Of a stretch of DNA of 64,000 bases, positions 33,001 through 45,753 are shown piece by piece. The position numbers were made by a program, and so were the translations under genes. Source of the stretch: Membranipora membranacea (taxonomy: Eukaryota; Bryozoa; Gymnolaemata; Cheilostomatida; Membraniporidae); the NCBI GenBank assembly GCA_914767715.1, contig OU612065.1, positions 5,208,001 to 5,272,000 of the forward strand, in the 5' to 3' direction. The notes beneath the pieces are model-generated. The model had not been told where the DNA came from. It ran no database searches and worked only from the letters and a program-made list of their open reading frames with translations. Each line of letters opens with the position of its first letter. The first letter of the stretch is position 1.

Positions 33001-36000
33001 CTGAACTCTTAGTTTGGTCCCTGTGTTGGCTGACTATGCGAGAGTTGACTAGCCTCACTGTTTATAACAACTAATGTTTGCACTCTGTTTTCATAGCCAC
33101 TGCACTTTCAGGCTACAACACACTATAATGTGTGATAAAATTGCTATGTTTCACATCTTAATCAATAACTTTCAATGTATTTGTCTGATTTGTAGCTTGT
33201 AATAGATTTTTATTGATATTGGGGAGCCTGTGCGGTCAAAGTATTACCTGTCTATAATTATAGCTTACACTGAGAGTTCCTGAAACTCCATAGTGTAACA
33301 ATCGCTGCCGGATAATTGCTGTTTATGTTTTAATCGTTTTAAGGGATCTTCTAATACCCGTCTTTTTTAGATTTGTCTAAATCAAAAATATCATGAACTT
33401 GAAGAATAAACTTCCTCCTTTGCTATGAATTTCACTCTACGTTACGTTGAAAAAGAAGAAGAAATTTCTGCCTCATTTCCTCAATGAAATGACACAACTC
33501 ATCAAAACAATTTTTTGTTGAGCTTCAGTTTTTTCTTTTCAATTTTAAGGCAACTTTCAAACAGTATATGATGGTTGATATTGGGATCTGTCATAGACTT
33601 TGCAGTTATATGGAGATTATGCTGTGACATGAGGGAGTTTTTCCGTAACTCATTGTTGTTTAAACCCGTGGAAAAAAATTGGCCGTGAGGCTAACTTCTC
33701 CCTGTATTTAAGGGATGATTGGTAGCGCTCTACCTTCACCCTATTTCTGTATTGTTTTATTGGAGTAACTGGTAGATAACTGCTATCTCTCAACTCTACC
33801 CACTACTCAGTTATTCTTTGTTCTGAATGTATCAAAATATACTGACGTCTATGCTATACAATTAATGTATATTGCATGGTAAGATTTGCTATGATAAAAT
33901 CCTAACCATTCATTATTCTATATAATCCAAATTCCATTTGCTACCCATGGCAACATCAGCCCAGGGAGACAGTATTATTGTCTGAAGAGAGAAAGATTAT
34001 GATTAAATATCGATGAGCTACTTACTTACTCGTCAAAGTGAATCATCTGGACTCATACACCAATTTTTGCCCCTTCCACTTGTTGCTCCCAATTTTAAAA
34101 TACCAATTTTGATGCAAATCCATGTTAGCTCCCCTTGATGATCTTTTCTTTATGTAGTCTGATGTTGTGGTGAAGTTTCTAAAGAGATACATTAACATCG
34201 AGGAGAAGGACGCTCATCATTGCATCAATCACTATGTCAAGGTCAAAGGTCGAGATACCTCACTTGGACAACAGATGCTGCCAGTAACCCTTGAGCATCT
34301 CACCCTCATCAGGTACTGTCTCTTTTTAGTCATGTTGTTGAATCAGTTCATGTTTGCTTATTGGTTCTTATAGCTGAGACGAGATGTTTGGGTTAGAGAT
34401 GTTAGGGTGTTAGATGTTAGGATGTTAGGGTGTTAGATGTTAGGGTGTTAGATGTTAGATGTTAGGGTGTTAGATGTTAGGTGTTAGGGTGTTAGATGTT
34501 AGGGTGTTAGATGTTAGGGTGTTAGATGTTAGGGTGTTAGATGTTAGGGTGTTAGATGTTAGGGTGTTAGATGTTAGGGTGTTAGGGTGTTAGATGTTAG
34601 GGTGTTAGATGTTAGGATGTTAGGGTGTTAGATGTTAGGATGTTAGGGTGTTAGATGTTAGGGTGTTAGATGTTAGGATGTTAGGGTGTTAGATGTTAGG
34701 GTGTTAGATGTTAGATGTTAGGGTGTTAGATGTTAGGGTGTTAGATGTTAGGGTGTTAGGTGTTAGATGTTAGATGTTAGGGTGTTAGATGTTAGGGTGA
34801 TAGATGTTAGATGTTAGGGTGTTAGATGTTAGGGTGTTAGATGTTAGATGTTAGGGTGTTAGATGTTAGGGTGTTAGATGTTAGGGTGTTAGATGTTAGG
34901 GTGATAGATGTTAGGGTGTTAGATGTTAGATGTTAGGGTGTTAGATGTTAGGGTGTTAGATGTTAGGGTGTTAGATGTTAGGTGTTAGATGTTAGGTGTT
35001 AGATGTTAGATGTTAGGGTGTTAGATGTTAGGGTGTTAGATGTTAGGTGTTAGGGTGTTAGATGTTAGGTGTTAGGGTGTTAGATGTTAGGGTGTTAGAT
35101 GTTAGGGTGTTAGATGTTAGGGTGTTAGATGTTAGGGTGTTAGATGTTAGATGTTAGGGTGTTAGATGTTAGGTGTTAGATGTTAGGGTGTTAGATGTTA
35201 GGGTGTTAGATGTTAGGGTGTTAGATGTTAGGGTGTTAGATGTTAGGTGTTAGATGTTAGGGTGTTAGATGTTAGGGTGTTAGATGTTAGGGTGTTAGAT
35301 GTTAGGGTGTTAGATGTTAGATGTTAGGTGTTAGATGTTAGGGTGTTAGGTGTTAGGGTGTTAGATGTTAGGGTGTTAGATGTTAGGGTGTTAGATGTTA
35401 GGGTGTTAGATGTTAGGGTGTTAGATGTTAGATGTTAGGGTGTTAGATGTTATGGTGTTAGATGTTAGGTGTTAGGGTGTTAAGGTGTTACTTTATGTTC
35501 TAAAACTGTATCTAATAATATACCCTAGAGGAGTTAGTATTAGCTACAGGTGACGGTTAGGATAAAGTTAGCAAACATAAATTTCAACAAGCTACGGTTG
35601 GAGTTTGTAAATGTTGGCTAACTGTTTCACCATTTTAGGCCATTGAGAAATTGCAAAACTTGTGAATACTTTGCTCCGCTGATATGTATAACTTATCCAC
35701 ATATCTCTCAGTGTGGCCTTAATTGTCATAATAACATGGTCATATTGTCATTAATAACTTGTACTATCCATAGCACCCGGATCAACCAGAGTATAAACCT
35801 TCTGGCAACAATAAAGGACAAGGATCAGAAAAATAAGGTGACTCATCTGGTTCAGCTCTGGAGATCAAAGACTTTCAACAACATAGACTCAACTATCGCT
35901 AAGTTTAGAGGACAGCTTGCTCTTATACCCGTCACAAAGGTCAGTAATCATATATAACTTTGATGACGCAACGAGCACAAAACGGCATTAAACATTGCGT

Positions 36001-38517
36001 AGTCTTGTTTCCCATGATTCCCAAGCACACCAAGATTTTAACTGACGCAAATTTAACGCCAGATAAGTTGCTTATTAGCATAAACTTTCCTGTTTCAAAA
36101 CCACATCGGTTCTCCCATCATTATAATGGTGATCAAGTGCATCAGCCACGCTACTTACGCTACTTACGCTACTTACGCTACTTACGTATTTGATATCCCT
36201 TATCCTGATTATTTATGTTGTATGCCTTCCTGTAATAAACATTGCACAACAATAAAAGTATCTAAATGTGATACTGAAAAAACTAGCGAATACATATACC
36301 GGATTCCGTATTTGAAACAGCAGGAAATTCAGGGATGCTTGATATGACAGTTTTTAAGTCACAGGCGGTGTTGTCCGATTCTGTTTTGTCATACACACAT
36401 CTGTTAGATCGATGAACTTTGAATATGATATCTCCATTCATTAATTGAGAGCATTCTTAGATCCTCAAATGCCACATCATGGAGGAGTCGGTAAAAAGTC
36501 TATAATTAAATCCAATTGAAGGGTATTTATATCCAACTATAACTGATGACTCAACTTGTTGTTAACCCTATTGTCACCTCTCGATGGTTTTTTGCAGGCT
36601 AGTCCTACTGAAGCTTCTAAGACTGTTGAAGAAAAGGCGTCCCCAAAACCTAACGAGAAAGAGATGAAGAAACCAGTCATCTACATGTCAGAAACAAAAG
36701 CGTCAGAGAAAACAGACGATGGAAAAACGTTCAAACAATATGCGGATACATTCGCAAAAACAGGTACTTAAAATTTAAAACAAATGCGATAATGAATATT
36801 TCTTGTGAAAATGAGATGAAAGTGTAGTTTATAACATGTTGATTGATCTGCCACTTTGTGCATACCTGAGGTAATGGATCTGGGTGTGAAAAACCCTTGA
36901 ATTTTAAACAACACACAAAGTCAATCAAGCTCAACACAACTGCTCGTTACCTTGAATATTTTACACTAGTACCTTTGTTTATGATTATTGATGATAATGA
37001 TGATCGGCAACCAAGTACTGCATTTTGTGCTGCAACTTCAAATGTAAAGTGAAAATTTCCGGGAGATTTTCAAATTGCGTTGACAGATTCCTGACTAGAT
37101 CTATCCTCACTATCAAATCTTATTCAGATGGGTATTTAGTATAGAAATAAAGAGCTTATAGAAAGAACCATAAAAACTTTCCTTTCTGTAGTGCTGACCA
37201 AAGAAAAGACAGGCAAAGTACAAGTAGGCAAAGCAGAAGTCATCACAGATAAAGAAGAAAATCAGAAAGAACATGAGCATCAGTATAAGACACTGTCTAA
37301 AGTTCAGGTATATGTTTACTGGGTACTAAGGAGTAATACATACTAAACATAGCAGGTCGTCCTCGTGGTACTGCAAAAAAAACAAACGCGTATAATGCTA
37401 CCAATGTATCTGTGTCTGAGCGCAAGTTTATGGTCCCTTAAATATCAATTATCTATCATAGAATTGTGTGTGGCGGCCTTTCTGATATATTAATATTATA
37501 ATGATTTATCCTCTGCGATCTTGCACAATATAAATAGAACCTTGAATATTCCTCATTGACAGCTTTCTATTATCAATGTTCATTCTTTATGTGTGCATAT
37601 ACAACATGTCTGCGAATTTAAGCAATTTATCTTATGAATAAAAAATGTATAGTTGTTGTGTGTTTGCGTACTTGTAGATGAATGGTATGGCTAGAAGTGA
37701 TTTGAATGTAGAGATGAATGCAGCCGCTAACTCAGCTGATATACCCTCTCGGCTATCTTCTAGTTTATCAGCTGGTTCAGGACTAGCTATCGCTGTTGGT
37801 AAGTTATACCATTTTCAATGTTTAAAGTTTAACTGTTTTGATCAGGGTCATTGCCCCGTCCACTTCCCTATCCTACCTGAGAACGGTTTCAGAAACTCAA
37901 GCTTATCTCTATATAGTGTGTTGAAGGGAGTTCTTCCATTACAAGCCATATACATGTTCGATACTCCATCTGCTGGTTTTGACATTCATCATCTGACATT
38001 TGACATTTGGTCCATTTAATTACCTTAATTTGCCTACAATGATCTGAATCTGCTGTATATACTTTTGTAGGTTTATTAGTTGGGGTAGTGATAGTTGTCC
38101 TCTCGCTCTTTCTGGTTAAGAAGAAATCGCTCATAAATGACAAGAAGCGTGACAGGCAGACATATCTAGAAGTAGCTTATGATGATACAAGTGCCGAGGA
38201 CCGACACATTGCAGCCATGCAGGTTAGATTTATACTTATCACTTAGGTATTTTCTGCTTTCTTGTCAGATTGTCTCTCTACAAGTCTCTCTTAGCTGCTT
38301 GTTCTCAAATTGTCAAAATGCGTATTATCATAATTGGTCTGTAGGTATGTCCTTGTAATGTTTGTCATGGTATGGTTTGCATCCTTCAACAAATGACCAT
38401 CTGTCACCACTTAGAGGCACCCTTAGCCACTGTGACAAAGCTAGTAAGTATGATGTTATTACTTTGTAGAATGGCTATGAGAACCCAACCTACAAACTGC
38501 TCGAGTGTAGGGGGTAA
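30002..38517 (+). CDS. APP: Amyloid precursor protein (APP/APPL) orthologue, 13 exons
   Basis: Type I membrane protein, 661 residues, for adhesion and signalling at the cell surface. Exons: 30002-30038, 30281-30566, 30833-31056, 31267-31526, 31683-31815, 32173-32294, 34158-34312, 35774-35939, 36598-36763, 37192-37307, 37678-37798, 38071-38222, 38470-38517; all phases close. Signal peptide about 1-20. E1 (about 22-182): growth-factor-like part, then the copper-binding-type part starting RCLTGPFQSDPLIVPEKC and ending MLLPCGTDVFTGVEYVCC. E2 (about 255-461): includes TLEHLTLIRSTRINQSINLL. Lys/Glu-rich stalk, single helix about 590-612 (GLAIAVGLLVGVVIVVLSLF) followed by KKK. Tail of about 49 residues ending NGYENPTYKLLECRG. 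No Kunitz domain. The peptide just before the helix does not resemble human A-beta. Opposite orientation to EYS. Confidence 0.95.
31808..31940 (+). repeat. Tandem repeat multiplying the exon 5 splice donor of APP
   Basis: A 21-bp unit, CAACAAGTAAGTGTGACCATA, is repeated so that the consensus donor GTAAGT occurs at 31816, 31837, 31861, 31882, 31903 and 31924. The first is the donor that joins in frame to exon 6. Using the second would add seven codons in frame. Past it, an in-frame TAG in the irregular 24-bp unit would stop translation. Confidence 0.85.
32295..34157 (+). other. APP intron 6, nothing further seen
   Basis: The 1.86-kb intron between APP exons 6 and 7. No reading frame with a splice context and no obvious repeat structure was found. 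Confidence 0.5.
34386..35480 (+). repeat. Telomere-like minisatellite, about 1.1 kb
   Basis: Units built from TTAGGGTG and TTAGATG, mostly in the 15-bp order TTAGGGTGTTAGATG, fill most of the APP intron between exons 7 and 8. Variants with TTAGGTG, TTAGGATG or a missing half-unit are scattered through. TTAGGG itself is the common animal telomere hexamer but occurs here singly, never as a pure hexamer run, so it is an interstitial minisatellite and not a telomere. Confidence 0.95.
36149..36188 (+). repeat. 10-bp tandem repeat
   Basis: Four copies of a GCTACTTAC-type unit in the APP intron between exons 8 and 9. Confidence 0.8.
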
Positions 38518-39497
38518 AGCGCCCCACACTTACAATACCTGATTTACCCGAGTTCCAGTTCGCATCATGTCTCTAACAAATCTCTGTTACAAATCTCTCT
38601 ATTACATAATTCCTCAGCTCCTGAATTTTAGTTTAACACATACCCAAAGTAGACTGACATTGCATTCCTATTTCTTGACTAAAAAAGCTTACTTAGGTTG
38701 GCTTGGTGATTTGGATAAATTTTTGCATCACTTGACGACTGTAATATTTGCAAATCTTGTCATGACATTTAAAAAGTCATATATTTTGGATTGTCTTGGT
38801 ATCAGGGTATTATATTTTAACGTCTTTACATACAGTTTAGTACAAATGCACAATACTGCCTACACCAGATCTACTGTTGTGGTTGTTACAGCAGATCTAC
38901 TGTTGTGGTTGTTACAGCAGTATATGCTTCTCTACTTATTATACATCATCTTTCTCAGCTTCACAGCTTCCATTATGATATAAAAATGTGTGTAAAAATT
39001 ACCATATTTGTTCCATGTTTCATTGTTATTCCATTGTTTATTTTCGAATTTAATTCATTACTACTATATTATTACGTATTTTATTCATTTAAGCAGATCT
39101 TTGTTACCCTATACATAATTTTCAATATATTACAACTATCTATATATTAAAGGTTTTATATATTATTTAATTTTTAAACATACAAATAAAACTTATTTAT
39201 AAAAGTCCAGCACAATAGTGCTTGTCACAAAATAAGAAAATATAAAAATAAACCTGTTCTCAAATGCAAGCAGATGTGTGAGACCCTGTAAAAGCATGAA
39301 GAGAGAAAAACATCAGATCAGTAACAAAATGCATAGTAAATTCCAGTAAGCACCATAATCAGTAAGTATAACTGTTAACAACAAGGCTACACGGCAGGTA
39401 GTTAGTTGCTAAGATGACAGTAACAAATATAATAATATTATTGCCTTTTATCAGACTAGAGGGAAATTGTGTTTTAAGATGAGCGTAGCAGTGCTGA
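38518..39497. other. Convergent 3' flanks of APP and NEK8 copy 1
   Basis: About 1 kb between two stop codons on opposite strands; it must hold both 3' untranslated ends. A 25-bp direct duplication (TCTACTGTTGTGGTTGTTACA twice, 38870-38925) is present. Open frames of 81 and 138 codons on the plus strand are AT-rich, low in complexity and not called. The NEK8 tandem duplication begins inside this stretch, near 39010. Confidence 0.55.
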
Positions 39498-42400
39498 TCA
39501 TCTTTCATCGTGTGGCAGATTGCCGAATGCTAACAAAGTGCCACCATTTGATGCAGCAGCTGATATTAATGCTAGTGAGCTTGCTTTAACGTCTATCTTA
39601 CACGGAGAAGGAGCGTCCTGATCACCGTTACCGAGTCTGCCTCGTGATCTGTTACCCCATGTGTACACCTCATTACCTTAAATCACACAACACAGTCTAT
39701 GCAGTAGGAGAGACGGCTTTTCAATTTGGGATGCAATATCCCTCAAATATACATTGCTGACTGATCGTGTTGGCCCTAGAACAAGTTTGATCCAATTTGC
39801 CTGCATTCCAGTTGCTTCCCCTCCACTGGTCACGCCTTAAGCATAAAGGCCTGAGGCGTGACCAGTGGAGGGGGAGCAACGGATGCAGGCAAATGGACCT
39901 AACTTGGTCTAGGTTGGACCTTAAATTAAAGGGTGGTCTGTCCTACATAAACAATCAATATCAATGAAATACCTCTCAATATCTATAAAATATCATTCGA
40001 AATGAAGCTGTCAGTTTCTGAAACTATTGGGTGAAATCAAGTTGAGGTTTATGCACTTATATGGTCCACTATCCCTAAAATCATCAGTTTGTGCTTATAG
40101 CGAGCTCCCCTAAGAAATATGGCAATTGCATTCAACATTTTTGAGACACCCAATTTTATTCAAATCTCCTTCCTATAAAATTTAACTCAAATTTAACTTC
40201 CATTATCAAATAATCCATTTTTCTTGGGGTACAGGGTGCAAAGTCAGCTATTGAACCAAATTAAAGATTGCTGATCTATATATGTAGTTAGAAAAAGCTT
40301 CTAGTATGTTTGGTGTAGGTTGATAAACGAGGTTGTGGCTAGAGGATTTCAATGACAGACACTTACTGGATGTGACCGCCACTGTAAAGGTATCACCACA
40401 GGAGATATTCACCACCTCCGATAGGCATTCTATCTCACACACCTGCCTTGTAGAGTGAGTTGAGCCTATACCAAGCTGTCCAAAGTTGTTACTGCCAAAT
40501 GTGAACACGCTGTTTGAGGCTAAAAATGCAGAATGAAACATTGCAACACTAATTTGTGCAACGCCAGTATCCCAGCAAATACTTATGTCTTCACCGGATG
40601 CTCTTTACAAGCTGGTTAGAGCAGACAGGTGAATGCATTTACCAAAATATGTTAGAGCTGCAGTTAGATTTCATGTGTAACATTCAGGGACAAAACGTTA
40701 CACGAATAAGACTAGTCTTACCTGTAAGGACAGCACTATGAAGGGTACCCAGGGAGAACTGAGTAATACCGTTCTCACATAGCTTTGGATGAGTTATCTC
40801 TGTGAATGTGTATACCGTCTCGTTTATCTCATTCTCTACCGAGTCCAGGCCTAGTTTATTGTCTCTACAATATACACTGAAGAAATTAGCTGTGATCAGC
40901 TCACTTATCTGAGAGCTGATGAGCACACTCATATCATAGTAAAAAGTCGGTATTTCGAAGAACCAAAAAAAGAAATAATTTGAGAGGGCAATCAGACAAA
41001 CAAACCTGTTACTACCTGTACAGAATGTTCTTCCCTCTTGTGTGAGTACCACTGATGAGTTGAAGCCACATATCACGCTGATGGGAGTTACCTGCTCAGG
41101 TAATGTAGATACTTGTTGTGGTTTGTTATAACTAGTCGACTGTTCTATTCCCAGTCCTAACCGACCTATTGCAAGTGTATAAATAAAAAAACATGTATAG
41201 CCACAATGGAATATGCGGCTAAAATAACTCTTACGCTAGTGTTGTACATACATCAAAAGAAAACTCGAGACCATACAGCAAAAAATGCTTACCATTTATC
41301 AAGGCAGGAAAAGAATATATTTTGACGGTTACCAGTCCGCATATTTGGATGAAAAGCTCAAAATTTATTAGTGCTTATAGTATGCGCAATGACGCCATCT
41401 CACCTGAGTCCGTTTTGCCCCATGCAAAGACCTCGTTGTCATTTGTGACAGCCATGATATGATTTGGTCCACAAGAAACTTGTATAACTTCATAACCTAG
41501 CAACGCCTCTACTATCTTAGGCTACAACACAAACCCCCTTAAATTAATTTATCATTATTAAATGCATGGCCAAACTAAGTCAATGAGCAATGGTGCCATC
41601 AAAAAATGAACCTTCAGTACTCAGTGACATCCAAGAAAATGAGAAGGGTCGCTTTTATTTTATAAGTACATAGCACTCTAGTTCGTCTACAAGCTTTCAG
41701 TATAAGAAACTAATTGGATGAAAGAAACATTACAAACCTGCAAAACTTCTTGAGTGTCACCATGACCAAGACATCCATTGCCATCTGTACCGAAAGTCAT
41801 CAGAATTCCTCTATCTAAGAATAGTTAATAAAGTATTGTATGAGGACACAAATATTGGTCTGTTTCAAGGGCTCCCTTTCATTTTTCCAACTCCATAATA
41901 ACAACTTTGTTCAAAACATGAGGACAATTCCAACAAACACGCATATTATTGTGCTTCAGAAATGACTCATGGAACTAAAACTACATAAACCTTTTTTTTA
42001 AAAGAAGCATTTGTGATTTGAACAAAATCAATTTGTTTTTGTTTTTCGCGCATGCAGACCAGTAACGGCAGAGCGAATCGAATACAGTCAACAAATCAAA
42101 ATTGGGCCTTCAATTATTCTTTTTTTCGGCATGTTGTGGAAATTGTTTTTTGGAATGATAATGATGCCAAATAAGAAACAAGAAATGTTCGGAGCAATGG
42201 TTCGAAATCAATAAATTATTAAGGTAGGAAAAGCTATATGACCACAAACATACAGAGATATGGGATATGTATTTTTTTCTTTTTTGTGGAGCCATTTTCC
42301 CATGATTATTACTTCTGCTACATAATACCAATGCCCAGTTGTGCGCTTACCAGTTACGCAGGCGATAAACAGATCTCCACATGAAACATGAGTAATAGTT

Positions 42401-45400
42401 ACAGCAGATTGGCCTTCATGAGATTTAGGTATGTACGGGTATTCTGTCTCCATACCATAAGGGGGAGGCTGTAAAATCAAAATGAATCTGGTTTTACAAA
42501 AAGCTTGCAAATATCATAGACCATAGACCGTGAGCCTTATAAGCACCTCTCAACTAGTTCTCTATGTCTATGGAAACTGCTCATCTGATCCACAGATAGC
42601 AAATTTATATCAAACTGTGATAACTACTCGTACTTGTCTTCTGACTGACTCATGTAAAGACATGTGGATAAGTTGGAAAGACAGCAAAAACACACTACAA
42701 TGGGTCCTAGCACTGGCAATGTAAAGCCAATAACCCTAATACATGCACTGTGTTTCATAGGGTGGTAATCATAGACATGGTATGGTATGGTGGTATGGAA
42801 TGTGCGTAAGGATGAGAGAACACGACTCCCGAGTGGTGAGTAGCGGGCTTTCTAATTTGTGCCATCGACCCATTCTTTATTTGGGGTGGTGATATGGCGC
42901 AATTGGTCAGCAAGTTTGCTATTCACTGCCATGCGATTGGTGCCACAGGAGTTGTGGGTTCGAGTCCCACTGGGGGAGCTTACAATGTTGGTTATTCCAG
43001 TCCCCAGTGCCCTTGGGTGTATACCTCTCCTAAACAATCACACAAAAAAAACTAGTCAGCAATTAGATTGGATTACCTCCCAGGTGAACATTACACCACT
43101 TGAAGTGACAGCAGCTTTGTGATTCCTGCTACATGATACTTCCACTATCTCTGATTCTGACGATGGTAGAGGTAATATAAGGGGTCTGGACAGACCGTTC
43201 CCCCAACACCATACACGACTCTGAGGCTTCAGCTGCATCGTAGGTGACTCCGTGTCTGACTTCAGACCTAAAACACAACATACACAGAAGAAAGTACATT
43301 AAAATATGTATAAGATATGTGTTTGGTATAACCTAGAAGAGAATATATCAGGTAGAGTTTAGTTTGACTAGCTAAGGGGTTCTGGGAGCATATATATTGT
43401 AAAGAGGGCGAGTTAATTTTAGTGGGCCTCTTGCAAATATTTTACTCCTCGAAGGTATAATATCCAGTATATAATAGCCATATATACATAACAAAAACCA
43501 ATGATCTAGAATACAACTGATCTTTGCTATTCTAATGCAGTGATGGCCTTGGGGATACTCACTGATTTTAGATGTTGCTTTGGCATTTCTCTGTTGAGGG
43601 GTCATCAAGCCCGAACGACTACAACATAACATCAAAATGCATATTAATAAAATACTGAAAACAGTAGTTGATTTTTAATTTTTCGAACACTCCATTATCT
43701 CAAAGAAGAATGAGTATAGCTTATTACACTATGCTCATCACAAACCAATTTGTCACGAATAATAAGAAGAGAAAATTGGATGTGCTTAAACCAAGATCCT
43801 GTACCTTTTACACTGAAGACTACCTATATCCAGCAGACTGAGTGTCGTGTTGATAACAATTGGCTTCGCCATAATCTGGTTGGCATTGGGTCTCATGTCC
43901 GGGTCTAGCTGCAGCAAAGTCAATATCAGATCCTTAAGTTCTTTACTGTAGTGTTCCACAGGAGGGGCAAATGTACCTCTCATTATCTTCATGATCAATG
44001 CAGGGAGAGACTATAAAGAAGGAAAGTGGAGTCATATCCCCTGATTCTATTCAAGCCAACATTGCATTCTTATGGTCAAATATAATCAAGTCATGACAGC
44101 GATATAATAAACATCTTAGTGATATTAACAACGACCATCTTTAACATAAATCAAAGGCTTTCAGAGACAGGAGAACTACTTTGATGACAGAGTCTGCTAA
44201 TTTGTCTGGTGAGCAACAGTATTGGGCAACCATCACTGGTTTTCGTGAGAAAACATAGAGAAGGTCTATATGAGGGAGATTGATAAAGGAAATCATACCG
44301 GTGCTTCAAACGCTCTCTTTAGTGTAGTGAGTTCATACAAGATGCACCCTAAAGCCCAGATATCACTCTTTGTATTGTATGGTTTGCCTTCACATAACTC
44401 AGGTGATATATATGACGGAGTGCCCACAACCTGTGTCGGGACAGAGAAGTTTATCATAAGGAATATGTTGATACCAAAATGACAAATTTGCAATGACTCA
44501 ATAGACGGATAGTACATAGTAACAATACAGCATGCACATAGATATTAACTCTTTCCGGCACAATTGCATCAACTATAAAGTAAAGGCTATACTTACAGAC
44601 ACAGCATTGCTTTTAGTGAGCATCTTGGAAATTCCAAAATCCACAACTTTTACTATTTTCCTGGTCTTGTCTAGAAGAATATTCTGTGTTTTGAGATCGC
44701 GATGTAGGATCTGCTTAGAGTGAACATGTTGTATGGCCAGAAGGAGTTGTGTGAAGTAACTCATAATATCCGCTTCCTCCAGAAGTTGAGTGCAGGACTG
44801 GATAAACTCAAACATTGTGCCTCCTATAAAATAGAAATCACCTAATGTTAAGATCTGATTTTTGGTCAGAAGTGACTAGATTATGGCTGTTATTCAGGGA
44901 TTTTATTTGGTAAGTTGTATATTTCGCATTCAGATAATATTTCCACAGATACATAATTTTTAATTTTTGAACATTCATTGAAATCATGATGGTCACCTCT
45001 ACCACATGAATATTTATTACCTTCAGCATATTCCATGACTATCATCAGTGAAGCATCTTCTAGGAAATTCTCATAGTATTTGATTATATTGGGATGATTT
45101 AGAATTGAGAGAACTTTCACTTCATTAAGTGCAGTTATCCTCTCTTCACGTGTCATGGTGTCCACGGGTATAGCCTTCATTATAGATAAACTCTGATCTG
45201 ATACATTACGGATCAAGTGTACAACTCTACAATGTAGATGATTATCAATGTTTCAGACTGGAAGCAGAACCTAAAGTAGTGCTTAGATGCAAAACAAGGA
45301 TAAGTGCATAGTCATTTTGTGACATATGAATAGCATAGTACCAGTTTAAGGGCTCAAACACTACAGTGGCTGCTGGTATTCTATTATCAACCACCTCCCC

Positions 45401-45753
45401 CCCTACCTTCAGGTCAGAAGGTGTTTGATAAAGAAATGTCACTTACAGCAACCGATTTGAGTACGTAAACTAGTTTAGCACAAGTATACACATCTCTGGA
45501 TCTGTCGGCTTTGATCAGCCTGCATATTGGAAATTTTGTTATAGCAAATGAGAGGCCTCATAGAATTAATCATGTTCTCACAATGAGGTCTTCTTGATTC
45601 ACTGCTTGTCTAACATGCTCAAAATAAAAATGTAAATTACATCATGTGGCCCTCGGGCGAGGATGAGCATGATGATGTCCACAAGGAGCTTTACAATGAT
45701 ACTCACCCAAAGGCACCCCTTCCCACCACTTTTATTCTGTCATATTTCTCCAT
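39498..45753 (-). CDS. NEK8: NEK8 (NPHP9) kinase, tandem copy 1, 14 exons
   Basis: NIMA-related Ser/Thr kinase with a C-terminal RCC1 propeller, 670 residues (human NEK8 is about 690). In the family it acts at the ciliary inversin compartment. Exons, 5' to 3': 45707-45753, 45021-45226, 44597-44823, 44299-44430, 43805-44010, 43563-43618, 43077-43267, 42351-42468, 41738-41814, 41404-41521, 41006-41165, 40722-40864, 40367-40519, 39498-39676; all GT-AG, phases close. Kinase about 1-272: glycine loop GRGAFG, catalytic Lys in [22 protein letters not shown], then [14 protein letters not shown]1 repeats about 310-660: [54 protein letters not shown]. Compared with copy 2 it lacks one leucine codon after DFGISKML. 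No disabling change was seen. Confidence 0.95.
39776..39915. mobile_element. Foldback element in the last intron of NEK8 copy 1
   Basis: Begins TAGAACAAGTTTGATCCA and ends TGGACCTAACTTGGTCTA. The arms pair through TGCCTGCATTCC, GCTTCCCCTCCACTGGTC and their complements around a short loop. The second NEK8 copy has an intact empty site (GTGTTGGCCCTAAAG near 51793-51807), so the insertion post-dates the duplication. Related ends occur at 60403-60490, 61027-61070 and 62115-62187. Confidence 0.8.
42883..43051 (+). mobile_element. tRNA-derived SINE in NEK8 copy 1
   Basis: The head has an A box (TGGCGCAATTGG) and B box (GGGTTCGAGTCCC) at tRNA spacing. A short body and an A-rich tail (CACACAAAAAAAA, about 43038-43050) follow. 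It lies in the intron between exons 7 and 8. The matching intron of copy 2 (56219-56557) lacks it, so it is younger than the duplication. The body differs from the SINE at 6755-6988, so this is a separate family. Confidence 0.7.

Noticed and set aside
34386-35480. True chromosome end or CRISPR-like array
   Set aside because: TTAGGG never occurs as a pure hexamer run, genes continue on both sides, and units have no spacers.
38567-38983. 138-codon plus-strand frame after APP
   Set aside because: AT-rich, low-complexity hydrophobic translation in the 3' flank of APP, with no recognisable family.
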